Source: Planctomycetota bacterium
GTDB lineage: Bacteria > Planctomycetota > Phycisphaerae > WQYP01
NCBI GenBank assembly: GCA_021827645.1
Contig: JAKAVA010000001.1
Location: forward strand, 16,610-80,609
Length of the DNA stretch: 64,000 nucleotides
Direction of reading: 5' to 3'
This document shows, in pieces, positions 55,810-64,000 of the stretch. Below the pieces are notes generated by a model that saw only the letters and a program-made list of their open reading frames with translations, searched no databases and was not told the DNA's origin. A program made the translations under genes and the position numbers. Positions within the stretch are counted from its first letter, which is position 1, and each line of letters begins with the position of its first letter.

Positions 55810-57024
55810 TCATGGCGCTTTGGTGATGAACAGGCTGTTTAGAATGCTGCTGCCGTCCACCTTTTCACCGCTCAGGGCCATGGCCAGGAGCTCCCCGCCA
55901 AGAATGTCCGGTGCAACGATCAGGTCCGGTGCAACCCGCTTCACCCGCTGAAGGTTATTGGCATTTTTCACCGCCGCGACGGTCTTGGCGTCGCCGCCGA
56001 TATCCTTGGCCGCCATCACGATAAATGCGTTTTCACTGTCATCATTCCGTAATGCCAGGATGGCCCGTGCGTACTGCGCTCCCGCTTTCTGCAGTACATC
56101 ACTGTCGGTCGGGTCACCGATGATCAGGTCGGAATCCTCCACCCATTTGGCGGTGGGGGGATTCGGTAGAATGACCGTCACATCAAATTTACGGTCTCGA
56201 AGCTGGCGATAGGTATTTTGTGCCAGGGGATTTTCTCCGACGACAATGTAATGATCCTTGCGCATACGTTTCTTTTCTCCAGCCAGAAGACGCTCCATCC
56301 GAGAACCGATCAGCGGCACGATAACCGTTGAAATAGACGTTGCAAATACGGTAATGCCGAGAATAATGAGCGACACGACAAACAGCTTGGCGTCATCGGT
56401 CCTGGGGGTTATGTCGCCGTATCCCACCGTGGAAAGCGTTACCACAACAAAATAGAGGGTGTTGGTCCAGGATTTGATCGGCGGATTAAAATCATTGCCC
56501 AGCATATAGGTTCCGATCATCGCATAGCCGATCAGCAGCAGGAGGCTGACGCCGGAGAGAAGCGTACCGGCCGCGAGCGATGATTTTGAGAACGAGCGGA
56601 AGAAAATAATCAGACTCAGCAGGATGGCGGCATTGAAATAAACCATACTGCTGAAGTGAATCCAATGCTTATGAATGGATAGCGCCAGAGTTCCGGCAAT
56701 AAGAAGCAGGCTGATGGCCCAGGCCAGGCGCGATCGCAGGGCGAGTCCCAGCGACATGATCAGAACCAGCAGACCGGCCAAGGCGGTGAGCAATCCGTGT
56801 GGCAGCACAAAATGCTTTCGCAAGGTGACCATCTGCACAATGCCGGGCACCTGTGGTGCGAGTTTTTCCAGTCCTTCAATAAGGTTGGTCAGCCCAAGCA
56901 GGGCAATCAAAGTCGCCAGCGGAAGATGCGGAAACCAGATGTCCGCCCGCACACGCGACGCAAGACGTCTCAGTCCGTTGCTGGCTTTCTGTCGCAGGGA
57001 AAGTTCTTGAAGCAGCTTACCCAA
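55810..57024 (-). CDS. Potassium channel with RCK (TrkA-N) domain
   Basis: 404 residues. Six membrane helices in about 35-195, with a pore loop and the filter TLSTVGYGD, then a last helix (FVVSLIILGITVFATSIS) and an RCK domain starting at HYIVVGENPLAQNTYRQL. The Rossmann GxGxxG is replaced by GENPLA, so nucleotide binding is in doubt. No S4-type voltage sensor is seen, so it is closer to Kch/MthK-like channels. Start is TTG 57024 with GAGGA upstream. Confidence 0.85.
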   Translation of the reverse strand: MGKLLQELSLRQKASNGLRRLASRVRADIWFPHLPLATLIALLGLTNLIEGLEKLAPQVPGIVQMVTLRKHFVLPHGLLTALAGLLVLIMSLGLALRSRLAWAISLLLIAGTLALSIHKHWIHFSSMVYFNAAILLSLIIFFRSFSKSSLAAGTLLSGVSLLLLIGYAMIGTYMLGNDFNPPIKSWTNTLYFVVVTLSTVGYGDITPRTDDAKLFVVSLIILGITVFATSISTVIVPLIGSRMERLLAGEKKRMRKDHYIVVGENPLAQNTYRQLRDRKFDVTVILPNPPTAKWVEDSDLIIGDPTDSDVLQKAGAQYARAILALRNDDSENAFIVMAAKDIGGDAKTVAAVKNANNLQRVKRVAPDLIVAPDILGGELLAMALSGEKVDGSSILNSLFITKAP

Positions 57025-57089
57025 TGTCCGTCATCCTCAAAACCCGTAAGCCTCTTTTATCCTCATCGTCGGCATCGACCGGCGAAATA

Positions 57090-58277
57090 TTAACTCAAGG
57101 CGGGATAACCGAAAAATACCCGGACTGCATTGGCGATACGGCAAAGTTCCCGCTGAGTCAATTCCGGAAATATCGGCAACGCCAGAACTTCCCGGCAGGC
57201 AGCTTCCGCATTCGGCAGGGAGCCCGCTTGGTAACCCAGCTCGGCAAAGCACTTTTGAAGGTGCAGCGGAACCGGGTAATAAATGGCTGACCCGATTCCA
57301 TTTTCGGCCAGATGCTCCTTGAGTTCGTCGCGGCGCGGAGCTCGAATCACATATTGATGAAATACGTGCCGGGCACCGGGGAGCCGGGCAGGTATAGTGA
57401 CATCCGTTCCGGTCAGAGCCTGATCGTAATAATCGGCGATAGCAACCCGACGCTGGTTCCAGCGCTCAAGATGACGCAATTTCGCATTCAGAATGGCGCA
57501 TTGCAGGGCGTCAAGTCGGAAATTGCCTCCCACAAATTCATGCACATAGCGGCTCACTTCGCCATGTTGGCGAGTTTGGCGAACCCGATCTGCCAGCGAA
57601 TCCATGCGCGTCAGCAGTGCACCCGCATCGCCTGCGGCGCCGAGATTTTTTGTCGGATAAAACGACAGCGCAGCCGCTGCACCCAATTCCGCCGGCACAA
57701 TCCCGTGCGGATCATGCGCCCCGATCGATTGGGCTGCGTCTTCCAGCACACTGATACCGCATTCGCATGCAAACTTGACGAGACTCTTCATCGGCGCCAT
57801 CTGCCCAAAGAGATGAACGGGAATGATGCACCGTACGACCGGTGTTACTGCCCCCGCCACACACGCTTCGTCGATCAGAAACGTGTCGGGGTTAATGTCC
57901 ACAAAAATCGGGCGTGCACCGACACGGCTGATACAGCCTGCGGTCGCAAAAAATGTGAAAGGGGTGGTGATGACCGCGTCGCCCTTTCCTATTCCCAAGG
58001 CCATGAGTCCGGCGAGAATGGCATCGGTCCCGCTGGAAATGGCGACCGCACGACAACCGCAAAATTCGCCCAGGCGATTTTCAAATTCCGTCACCATCGG
58101 TCCGCCGATGTAGTCCGTGCTTGAAAGCACATGCAGTGCGGCCGCCTCCAACTCCGGCCCGATCTCGGTGTATTGGCGGGTCAGATTGAACATCGGTATC
58201 GGTGCGTCGGAGCCCCGCTCAACATGCCGTGTCGGCAGTGTTCCACCGGACGGTTCGGGCACTGAATGAGATGTCAT
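57090..58277 (-). CDS. DegT/DnrJ/EryC1/StrS-family PLP aminotransferase
   Basis: 395 residues. N-terminal block PMFNLTRQYTEIG; AISSGTDAILAGLMALGIG (PLP phosphate region); TPFTFFATAG; LEDAAQSIGA; active-site Lys in SFYPTKNLGAAGDAG; QTRQHGEVSRY; GGNFRLDALQCAIL; and a C-terminal LPIFPELTQREL. These enzymes transaminate keto-sugar nucleotides for polysaccharide synthesis. GGAGAT precedes ATG 58277. It lies 42 bp after a methyltransferase and 66 bp before the channel gene. Confidence 0.9.
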   Translation of the reverse strand: MTSHSVPEPSGGTLPTRHVERGSDAPIPMFNLTRQYTEIGPELEAAALHVLSSTDYIGGPMVTEFENRLGEFCGCRAVAISSGTDAILAGLMALGIGKGDAVITTPFTFFATAGCISRVGARPIFVDINPDTFLIDEACVAGAVTPVVRCIIPVHLFGQMAPMKSLVKFACECGISVLEDAAQSIGAHDPHGIVPAELGAAAALSFYPTKNLGAAGDAGALLTRMDSLADRVRQTRQHGEVSRYVHEFVGGNFRLDALQCAILNAKLRHLERWNQRRVAIADYYDQALTGTDVTIPARLPGARHVFHQYVIRAPRRDELKEHLAENGIGSAIYYPVPLHLQKCFAELGYQAGSLPNAEAACREVLALPIFPELTQRELCRIANAVRVFFGYPALS

Positions 58278-58319
58278 GTTGATCTCCGTGAATATCGGTC
58301 GCCATACATCATGGCATCC

Positions 58320-59147
58320 TTACGCCTGCTTTTCCACCACGATCAAGGACCGGAACGCCATCCATCGCGCCAGCGGAGAGAGCATCCTTTCCAGCATCCG
58401 CGCCGCCGGTGCGGCAAACCGCGGCAGCAACACCTGCTTGGAAAAACCACCCGAAAGGGGATAAACCATGGTGGAATGCACCTCCCGGTGGATCACCGAG
58501 AGATGGGGAAAACGACGCTGAAACAGGCCAAGATATCGGAAAAATAACAGTGTGGGGATGGCCTGATTGCTGGCAAACGCCCCGGATCCGATGACGGCTA
58601 TCGGATCTTCACCGACCGGATTCGACTGTGATCGAAACAGCGGCGCATCCATATCAACTGGCTCGGGGTGCGAGAGCCGATAGCAGAGTCCCGACACAGG
58701 TGAAATAAACGGCTCGGTCATGACGACCCGGCCGCCGACTTTCAATACGCGCTGCGCTTCGGAAAAAAAACGCAGCGGCAGGGCTAAATGATGCAGCACG
58801 TCCTGCATGACGATGTTATTGACGGACGAATCGCGGAACGGAAGATGCAGGGCGTCGGCGGCCAGATGGATGTGCCGCGTCGGCAGAACGTCCGTTACGA
58901 TCATCTGGGGGTAAAAACTCCGAAAATGTCCGGAACCTCCTCCCACCTCCACTACAGTGCCGTAGGGAGTTGCCGCAGTTGCGTCTGACGCAAAATGCCG
59001 CTGCATTTGGTCAAAATATTCACGATAAACATCGCGCAGCAGCGGGCGCGTCTGCCACGCCTGGGCCCGGCGATCAATCACCTCCTGATCGCTCGCCCGT
59101 CCGGATTTAATCCCCGTGATCTGATCGTTTCCCATTGAATGGATCAT
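58320..59147 (-). CDS. Class I SAM methyltransferase
   Basis: 275 residues. SAM motif VVEVGGGSGHFRSF (about 65-78), HIHLAADALHLPFRD and NNIVMQDVLHHLALP as in Methyltransf_11 proteins. C-terminal part has a RYLGLFQRRFPHL block. Next to a sugar aminotransferase, so sugar or lipid O-methylation is possible. Starts at ATG 59147; SD AAAGGCGG is distant, and ATG 59135 (MGNDQITG) is an alternative. Confidence 0.8.
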   Translation of the reverse strand: MIHSMGNDQITGIKSGRASDQEVIDRRAQAWQTRPLLRDVYREYFDQMQRHFASDATAATPYGTVVEVGGGSGHFRSFYPQMIVTDVLPTRHIHLAADALHLPFRDSSVNNIVMQDVLHHLALPLRFFSEAQRVLKVGGRVVMTEPFISPVSGLCYRLSHPEPVDMDAPLFRSQSNPVGEDPIAVIGSGAFASNQAIPTLLFFRYLGLFQRRFPHLSVIHREVHSTMVYPLSGGFSKQVLLPRFAAPAARMLERMLSPLARWMAFRSLIVVEKQA

Positions 59148-59228
59148 AATGCTTTTTGACCGCCTTTACCCCGGATTGCGGCAGGCGCGTTACCTCCGCC
59201 GTACACACGTGGCTCAAGACAATTCGGA

Positions 59229-60284
59229 CTAAAAGCCGACATTGACGTCAAATCCTTCGGCTTTAATCTGTTTAACCAGCGCGTCGAGACCCGTGATCGT
59301 GTGTTTGAGCCGCTGCGTGACGATCAGCAGAGAATTGTAAAGTCGCGGATCTTTGACGAATCGTCCCGCCGTACCATGTCCCTTCGCGATCGACGCGAGA
59401 ATCAGATTGGCGTTCTGCAGGACATGCGTCAGTTTTACGCTCAGTGCAATAATTTCCTGATGCGTCTGATTAACTGTGGAATCTACATCCGATGCAGTCT
59501 TATCCGCCTTGGTGATGAATCCTCCCGCCCGGCCCGCCAGATGATGTACCTGCTTGAGAATGATCGCAAGTTGATCTGACGCATGGGCGATATTGGCAAC
59601 AATCGTATGAACCTGCTGGTTAAGACGTCGGCTGCTTACCAGACGGTTGATGGAATCAACCGTCACATTGAGCCGTTGTACCAGCGCACTGATATTATTT
59701 AAATCGCCGGGCTCGCCAGCCTCGCCGTGCGATTGCGCACGGGTAAGCACCACAGGTTTAAGCAGCGAATGCAGATCGTCCGCAACGCGGTCCAGCTTTC
59801 CGCTGAGTTTTGTGAAATCGACTTTCAGCGTGGCAAAACCTTTTACCACGGAATGCGGAATCAGGCCTGATGATGCCACCTTGGCCGATAGGTGGGCTGA
59901 ACCGTTGGTCGGAAGATAGCCCACCGCATGCTCTTTCGGCACATAGAGCGAGACAAATGGCGTCCCGATGGTTTTGGTACCGATCAGGGCAACGGTGTTC
60001 ACCGGCAGTTTGATGGAGCGATAAATGGACAATTCGATTTTGGCCTTCTGCATATCCGATGTCAGTGAGACGGACGTAACGCTTCCCACCACCACGCCAT
60101 TGAGCGAAACCAAATCACCCGTTGTCAGGCCCATGGCTGAACCGGCCCGAAGCGTCACCCGGTACGGGGCGTTTGGACCCAGATACGGCAGACGCCCCAG
60201 GAGAAATGCACCCCATGTCAGAAGAAGTACGGCGACAATAATGGTCAGCCCGACGGCCGAATTCCTCAGCTTTTCATAAGCCAT
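59229..60284 (-). CDS. MCE-domain (MlaD-like) protein
   Basis: 351 residues. N-terminal membrane anchor AVGLTIIVAVLLLTWGAFLLG, then an MCE domain: PYRVTLRAGSAMGLTTGDLVSLNGVVVGSVTSVSL and IGTKTIGTPFVSLYVP. A helical region with long amphipathic stretches (about 220-330) follows. Such proteins bind lipids in the periplasm and work with Mla-type ABC transporters (MlaE, MlaF); neither is in the window, so the partner genes are elsewhere. GCAGGA and AGGA lie before ATG 60284. Confidence 0.85.
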   Translation of the reverse strand: MAYEKLRNSAVGLTIIVAVLLLTWGAFLLGRLPYLGPNAPYRVTLRAGSAMGLTTGDLVSLNGVVVGSVTSVSLTSDMQKAKIELSIYRSIKLPVNTVALIGTKTIGTPFVSLYVPKEHAVGYLPTNGSAHLSAKVASSGLIPHSVVKGFATLKVDFTKLSGKLDRVADDLHSLLKPVVLTRAQSHGEAGEPGDLNNISALVQRLNVTVDSINRLVSSRRLNQQVHTIVANIAHASDQLAIILKQVHHLAGRAGGFITKADKTASDVDSTVNQTHQEIIALSVKLTHVLQNANLILASIAKGHGTAGRFVKDPRLYNSLLIVTQRLKHTITGLDALVKQIKAEGFDVNVGF

Positions 60285-60355
60285 GAACAGTGTCCTGCTT
60301 CCTAAACGCGTTCACCAGTTCCAAGTTCAGTATTGTATCCCAAACCCCGCCGTTT

Positions 60356-62455
60356 TCAGGGATTGCCCTGCCGGGAATGCCCGGCCAACTCTCGAGGACA
60401 CAGAACCTGGGCACTGCGCGACGGAAGATAGATTTGAATCGATTGCTCCCGCCCATACATGGGAACATCCTGCCGGGGATACGCGGTACCGCGTTCGTTG
60501 CGGCCATGCCCTTCAAATGTCCGTTCGTCCGTCGTAAGCACAATCTCGTAATCGACTGGATCGGGCACCGGAATGCGAAGCCCCGAGTACGATTCAACCG
60601 GATGAAAATTGAAAACAAAAATCAGAGGTCCGCGCCTGTACGCCAGTTGGCGCGTGTCCTCGTGTACCAGAAGTTGTTCAATAAATGGATCGCACAGCAG
60701 TTGATAATGTTCCGCAAGTTCATTCATCGCCTGATCAAAACGCCACAATCCTTGATAGCGAAGGTGATCCAGACGGGCCAGCGACCAAAGCCGCCGCGCG
60801 TAATGATAGGAATATTGATTGCCGGGACGCGGAAAATCCACCCACTCGGGATGGCCAAACTCATTGCCCATGAAATTCAGATATCCATCGCCGGCAAGAC
60901 TCAGGGTGATGAGGCGGATCATCTTATGCAGAGCAATCCCGCGATCGATAACAGGATTCTGAGCAAACTTGCTAATGTCGCTGTACATGTCCTTATCCAT
61001 CAGCCAGAACGCGATGGTTTTGTCGCCCACCAAAGCCTGATCATGGCTCTCGGCATAACCGATATGGAGCTCGTCGTGTCGCCGGTTCATCAACGTGTGG
61101 TACAACTCGCCCAGATTCCACTCTTCATCACGCTTCTCTTTTAATAATTTAATCCAGTAATCCGGAACACCCATCGCCAGGCGGTAATCAAATCCTACGC
61201 CGCCATCGGCCACCGGCTTGGCCATGCCGGGCATGCCGGAAACATCTTCGGCAACCGTTATCGCCTGCGGATTAACCGTGTGCGTCAGGGTATTGGCCGT
61301 CTGCAGATAAGCCAGGGCATCGCCGTCCACATTGGCTCCAAAATACGAATCGTAACTGGTAAATTTGGCCCCCAAGCCATGGTCGAGGTAAAGCATGCTG
61401 GTGACCCCGTCGAAGCGGAAACCGTCAAATTGGAATTCCTCCAGCCAATATCGCAGATTGCTCAGCAGCAGCCGCTGGACTTCATAAACGGCATAGTTGT
61501 AGCAGAGGGAATCCCAGGCGACGTGCTGGCCCCGCGGTCCGCTGTGAAAATACTGGTAGTCCGTCCCATCAAAGAGATTCAGGCCTTCATGAATATTTTT
61601 AATTGCATGGCTGTGAACCACATCCAACAGGACACAGAGCCCCAAGCCGTGGGCCGTATCGATCAGTTCCTTTAATTCTTCAGGCGTGCCGAATCGCGAG
61701 CTTACCGCGAAGAGACTGCTCACGTGATATCCGAACGAGGCGTAATAGGGGTGTTCCATGATGGCCATGAGCTGCACCGTGTTGTACCCGAGCGCCGCAA
61801 TTTGCGACAGAAGATTTTGGGTAAATTCGCGGAAAGTTCCGACCCGCGGCTCCTCGGTTGCCATCCCGACATGAGCTTCATAGACCCGCAGACCACACCG
61901 CTTGGTTCTTTCCGGCCGTTGATGGTGGAAATGATACGGCTCCGGTGGTTGCCAATACTGACCCAGAAAGCCGTGTGTCGTTGGGTCTTGAACCGTACGG
62001 CGGATATAGGCGGGTATTCGATCGCTGGAGCCGGAGCTGGTCACCACATGCACTTTGACATGACTGCCATGGGTCAATCGCGCGGCAAACTCCCGGTCCG
62101 GCAAAAAAATCTCCCAAACCCCGAATTCATCGCGCTTCAGCGGATGGCGGGTACGATCCCAGTCGCAAAAATCACCTGTCAGAAAAAGAGCTGCGGCTGC
62201 CGGTGCCCACTCGCGGTACCAAACCCCCGGTTCATGACCGCGACTGCCGCGGTTAAGCCCAAAATAATGATGTCCCTGGCTGATCTGCCCCAAAATACCG
62301 CCGGTCGACGCAAACCGCTCCATCCACGACTGATAATACATGTAGCGTCCGCGAATCGCGTCGGCGTGCGGCTCCAGCCACGGGTCCGATACTACAATCT
62401 GGGTGCCGTCGGTGCGACGATTTGCGGTTGGGTTGCCGTTCGACTTCGTTGGCAT
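60356..62455 (-). CDS. glgB: 1,4-alpha-glucan branching enzyme (GH13_8 type)
   Basis: 699 residues. The N-terminal carbohydrate module (YYFGLNRGSRGHEPG, WAPAAAALFLTGDFCDW) precedes the GH13 barrel. Catalytic sites: nucleophile Asp in FDGFRFDGVTSMLY, acid/base Glu in TVAEDVSGMPG, transition-state Asp in AESHDQ. The sequence layout resembles eukaryotic-type branching enzymes (GBE1-like) rather than enterobacterial GlgB, as common in some bacteria. Start has AGGAGGT seven bases upstream. It makes alpha-1,6 branches in glycogen. No glgA/glgC in the window. Confidence 0.93.
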   Translation of the reverse strand: MPTKSNGNPTANRRTDGTQIVVSDPWLEPHADAIRGRYMYYQSWMERFASTGGILGQISQGHHYFGLNRGSRGHEPGVWYREWAPAAAALFLTGDFCDWDRTRHPLKRDEFGVWEIFLPDREFAARLTHGSHVKVHVVTSSGSSDRIPAYIRRTVQDPTTHGFLGQYWQPPEPYHFHHQRPERTKRCGLRVYEAHVGMATEEPRVGTFREFTQNLLSQIAALGYNTVQLMAIMEHPYYASFGYHVSSLFAVSSRFGTPEELKELIDTAHGLGLCVLLDVVHSHAIKNIHEGLNLFDGTDYQYFHSGPRGQHVAWDSLCYNYAVYEVQRLLLSNLRYWLEEFQFDGFRFDGVTSMLYLDHGLGAKFTSYDSYFGANVDGDALAYLQTANTLTHTVNPQAITVAEDVSGMPGMAKPVADGGVGFDYRLAMGVPDYWIKLLKEKRDEEWNLGELYHTLMNRRHDELHIGYAESHDQALVGDKTIAFWLMDKDMYSDISKFAQNPVIDRGIALHKMIRLITLSLAGDGYLNFMGNEFGHPEWVDFPRPGNQYSYHYARRLWSLARLDHLRYQGLWRFDQAMNELAEHYQLLCDPFIEQLLVHEDTRQLAYRRGPLIFVFNFHPVESYSGLRIPVPDPVDYEIVLTTDERTFEGHGRNERGTAYPRQDVPMYGREQSIQIYLPSRSAQVLCPRELAGHSRQGNP

Positions 62456-62533
62456 CGTTAACCTCCTCTTTCCGCTGCGATTAAGCGTAAGTCTAACCGA
62501 CGCACGATGAAATGTATCTGCCGAGATGAAATC

Positions 62534-63478
62534 TCAGGAATTTTTACTCTGGCACAGGGCGATGGCCGCCGAAAGAAAGGGCGGATTACGAATAATAGAC
62601 CCGAACCCACGTGGCAGCCGGCGATAACCCATCAGCGCATTGAATATCTGACGCATGCACCAGTAATCAACGATCCGCTGCCAATCGGGATACTCCGACG
62701 CCGGTTCCAACGATAAAAACGCATCCAGAAATGATCGCGCCTCCATGGCGCGAATTTGGCCCGCCTCATCCACGCACCACTCAACGAAAACGTCCACCGC
62801 ATCCTCAAAGCGGCTACCGTGACTCGTCAATCCCCAGTCAATAAATGCTGTAATTTGCCGGTCATCATCCAGCAGCACGGACGACTGGTTGATGCCCCCA
62901 TGAATCCACCCCTGCAGCGGGGCCTTACCTTTCTGGCAATCGATAAACCGCTGCAGAGCATTGGCGTCCAGTAAACTCAGAAGACTGTCACGGCGGGGCG
63001 ATGGTTCCTCAAGCAGACGGGTAACCCGCACCAGCAGAGGAGGATCCATCGGGCGACGATCAATCTCTACGCTCATTCGGTGCATCCATGCCAGCCGAAC
63101 CCCCAGTTGACTTAAATCCTGGCCGTTCCATTTCTCGCATGCCAGTGACTGGCCCGCCGGAAATTTAACGACCATCAGGTGCGAACCCTGCGGCCCGTCC
63201 ACCACCCAGCCGGTGTTTGCCCCAATCGGCTCGATAAAATGGAGACACGGAAATGTTCCCTTGAACAGGATGTTGGATTTTTTTGCCCCGTTGTTGAGTT
63301 GATTGCGGGTATATATCGGTGGATAGATCAGCACCATAAACGACTGGCGTTCCGATGTCAGAATCTCAATGGATTCACATTGACTGCCGCGCGACAGCTT
63401 TCTGAAACGAATAACCCGCCCTACGCGAAAATCGCGCTGCACGATTCCATTGAGTAAATAAGCTTCGCGGTCATCCAT
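62534..63478 (-). CDS. APH/choline kinase-fold phosphotransferase-like protein, catalytic loop degenerate
   Basis: 314 residues. N-lobe is loosely conserved; the C-lobe has WIHGGINQSSVLLDDDRQI followed by FIDWGL. The Brenner motif HGDxxxxN reads H-G-G-I-N-Q-S-S, so the catalytic Asp and the metal-binding Asn are both replaced, while the second Asp (IDWG) is kept. It is probably inactive or a binding protein; alternatively a divergent maltokinase-like protein, given glgB 78 bp downstream. No evidence for drug resistance. Start ATG 63478, SD weak. Confidence 0.7.
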   Translation of the reverse strand: MDDREAYLLNGIVQRDFRVGRVIRFRKLSRGSQCESIEILTSERQSFMVLIYPPIYTRNQLNNGAKKSNILFKGTFPCLHFIEPIGANTGWVVDGPQGSHLMVVKFPAGQSLACEKWNGQDLSQLGVRLAWMHRMSVEIDRRPMDPPLLVRVTRLLEEPSPRRDSLLSLLDANALQRFIDCQKGKAPLQGWIHGGINQSSVLLDDDRQITAFIDWGLTSHGSRFEDAVDVFVEWCVDEAGQIRAMEARSFLDAFLSLEPASEYPDWQRIVDYWCMRQIFNALMGYRRLPRGFGSIIRNPPFLSAAIALCQSKNS

Positions 63479-64000
63479 ATCATCTGCACCCGGATTCCTT
63501 CATCCCGCAGCAACTCTCCCGCTCATATCCGTTCTACGCCTTCGGTTATAGCCGCGATCACCATGGAACGAAAGCGCTCCCTTCAACAGAAAACGTTGGC
63601 AGCAATCTTCCAGCCGCCACCGGCAAATTGCCGATAAGTCCGCTGCCGGGCCTTGCGCCTGGGGCGGGTCGGGAGTTGATGTTGATTTCCCGCGGCTCTC
63701 GGCGGTATGCAGTGAAGGATGCATGGGTTGGGACAGATCCGCAAAAGTGAGTTCAAGAGTCGCAGAAATTTACAAATGTCATGTGGCAATCGGTTTGCCC
63801 ACGCATAGCCCGGATTATTCAAGGACCGGCGCGGGATTGCGGGGGTGGAGGTCGTAAGTGTCGTGTTTGCAGACGGTTAGTCTCCGTGGCCGGACTGAGT
63901 TCCGGCGCGCAGTCTGCAAGGGCAACTTCCATTCGATTTTGGGTACCCATGCTCCATTTCACGCTCTCCATCTGCCGACTCGTGTGAACCGGAAGCGAGT
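63479..64000. other. Intergenic region at right edge, with a nested hairpin
   Basis: About 520 bp without a supported gene. A nested inverted repeat lies at 63867-63919: outer stem TTGCAGAC/GTCTGCAA, inner stem CCGGA-CTGAGT-TCCGG. No tRNA or promoter recognised. Confidence 0.45.

Noticed and set aside
62534..63478. Aminoglycoside resistance gene
   Set aside because: The catalytic Asp and Asn are missing and the neighbours are glycogen genes; only the fold is shared.

Overview
The window (about 57% G+C by eye, 64 kb) looks like chromosome of a planctomycete, most likely of the class Phycisphaerae. This is an inference from gene content: several prepilin-like proteins including one of the planctomycete H-X9-DG type, a DUF58/BatA-like vWA operon, planctomycete-style kinase and metallophosphoesterase genes, a giant two-partner-secreted adhesin with its own transporter, Rhs debris, and housekeeping genes scattered in small operons. 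No rRNA, tRNA or CRISPR array was recognised.

Layout. 1-4.3 kb: minus-strand type II secretion/type IV pilus-like operon (GspE-type ATPase, two GspF-type membrane proteins, two pseudopilins, the last cut by the window edge), with 4-8 bp stop/start overlaps. 4.5-9.5 kb: rsmD, a DUF58 protein, a BatA-like vWA protein and a SAM methyltransferase, also minus strand. 9.6-16.9 kb: a prepilin-like protein, a secreted HEXXH peptidase, the amidotransferase genes gatB, gatA and gatC (with a lipoprotein gene between gatC and gatA), and rpmB. 16.9-20.4 kb: an accessory island with dispersed repeats and hairpins, an Rhs C-terminal tip plus a candidate partner gene, and an integrase-core transposase. 20.5-33.1 kb: a DUF202 membrane protein and a membrane-anchored GH28-like protein on the minus strand, divergent from a TpsB-TpsA pair on the plus strand (TpsA 2719 residues). 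33.2-40.6 kb: HemQ-like protein, CCA-adding enzyme, phosphohexomutase, PBP4-type DD-peptidase, methionyl-tRNA formyltransferase and a membrane protein.

40.8-46.9 kb holds signalling and envelope genes: an amidase-fold protein without its zinc ligands, preceded by a promoter and a six-codon leader; a Ser/Thr kinase followed by a metallophosphatase; an SDR enzyme; a transposase remnant; and an overlapping FIST-sensor/CYTH pair. 47-64 kb is mainly metabolism: pseudouridine synthase, thioredoxin reductase, CPBP protease, acyltransferase, cytidylate kinase, M20 peptidase, gnd-zwf (oxidative pentose phosphate pathway), K+ channel, a DegT aminotransferase with a methyltransferase, an MCE protein, glycogen branching enzyme and a degenerate APH-fold protein.

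The strongest leads for undescribed biology are the TpsA C-terminal helical domain, the Rhs tip and its downstream partner, the kinase/phosphatase and FIST/CYTH modules, the two enzyme folds that have lost catalytic residues, and the inverted arrangement of repeat families around the 17-20 kb island.
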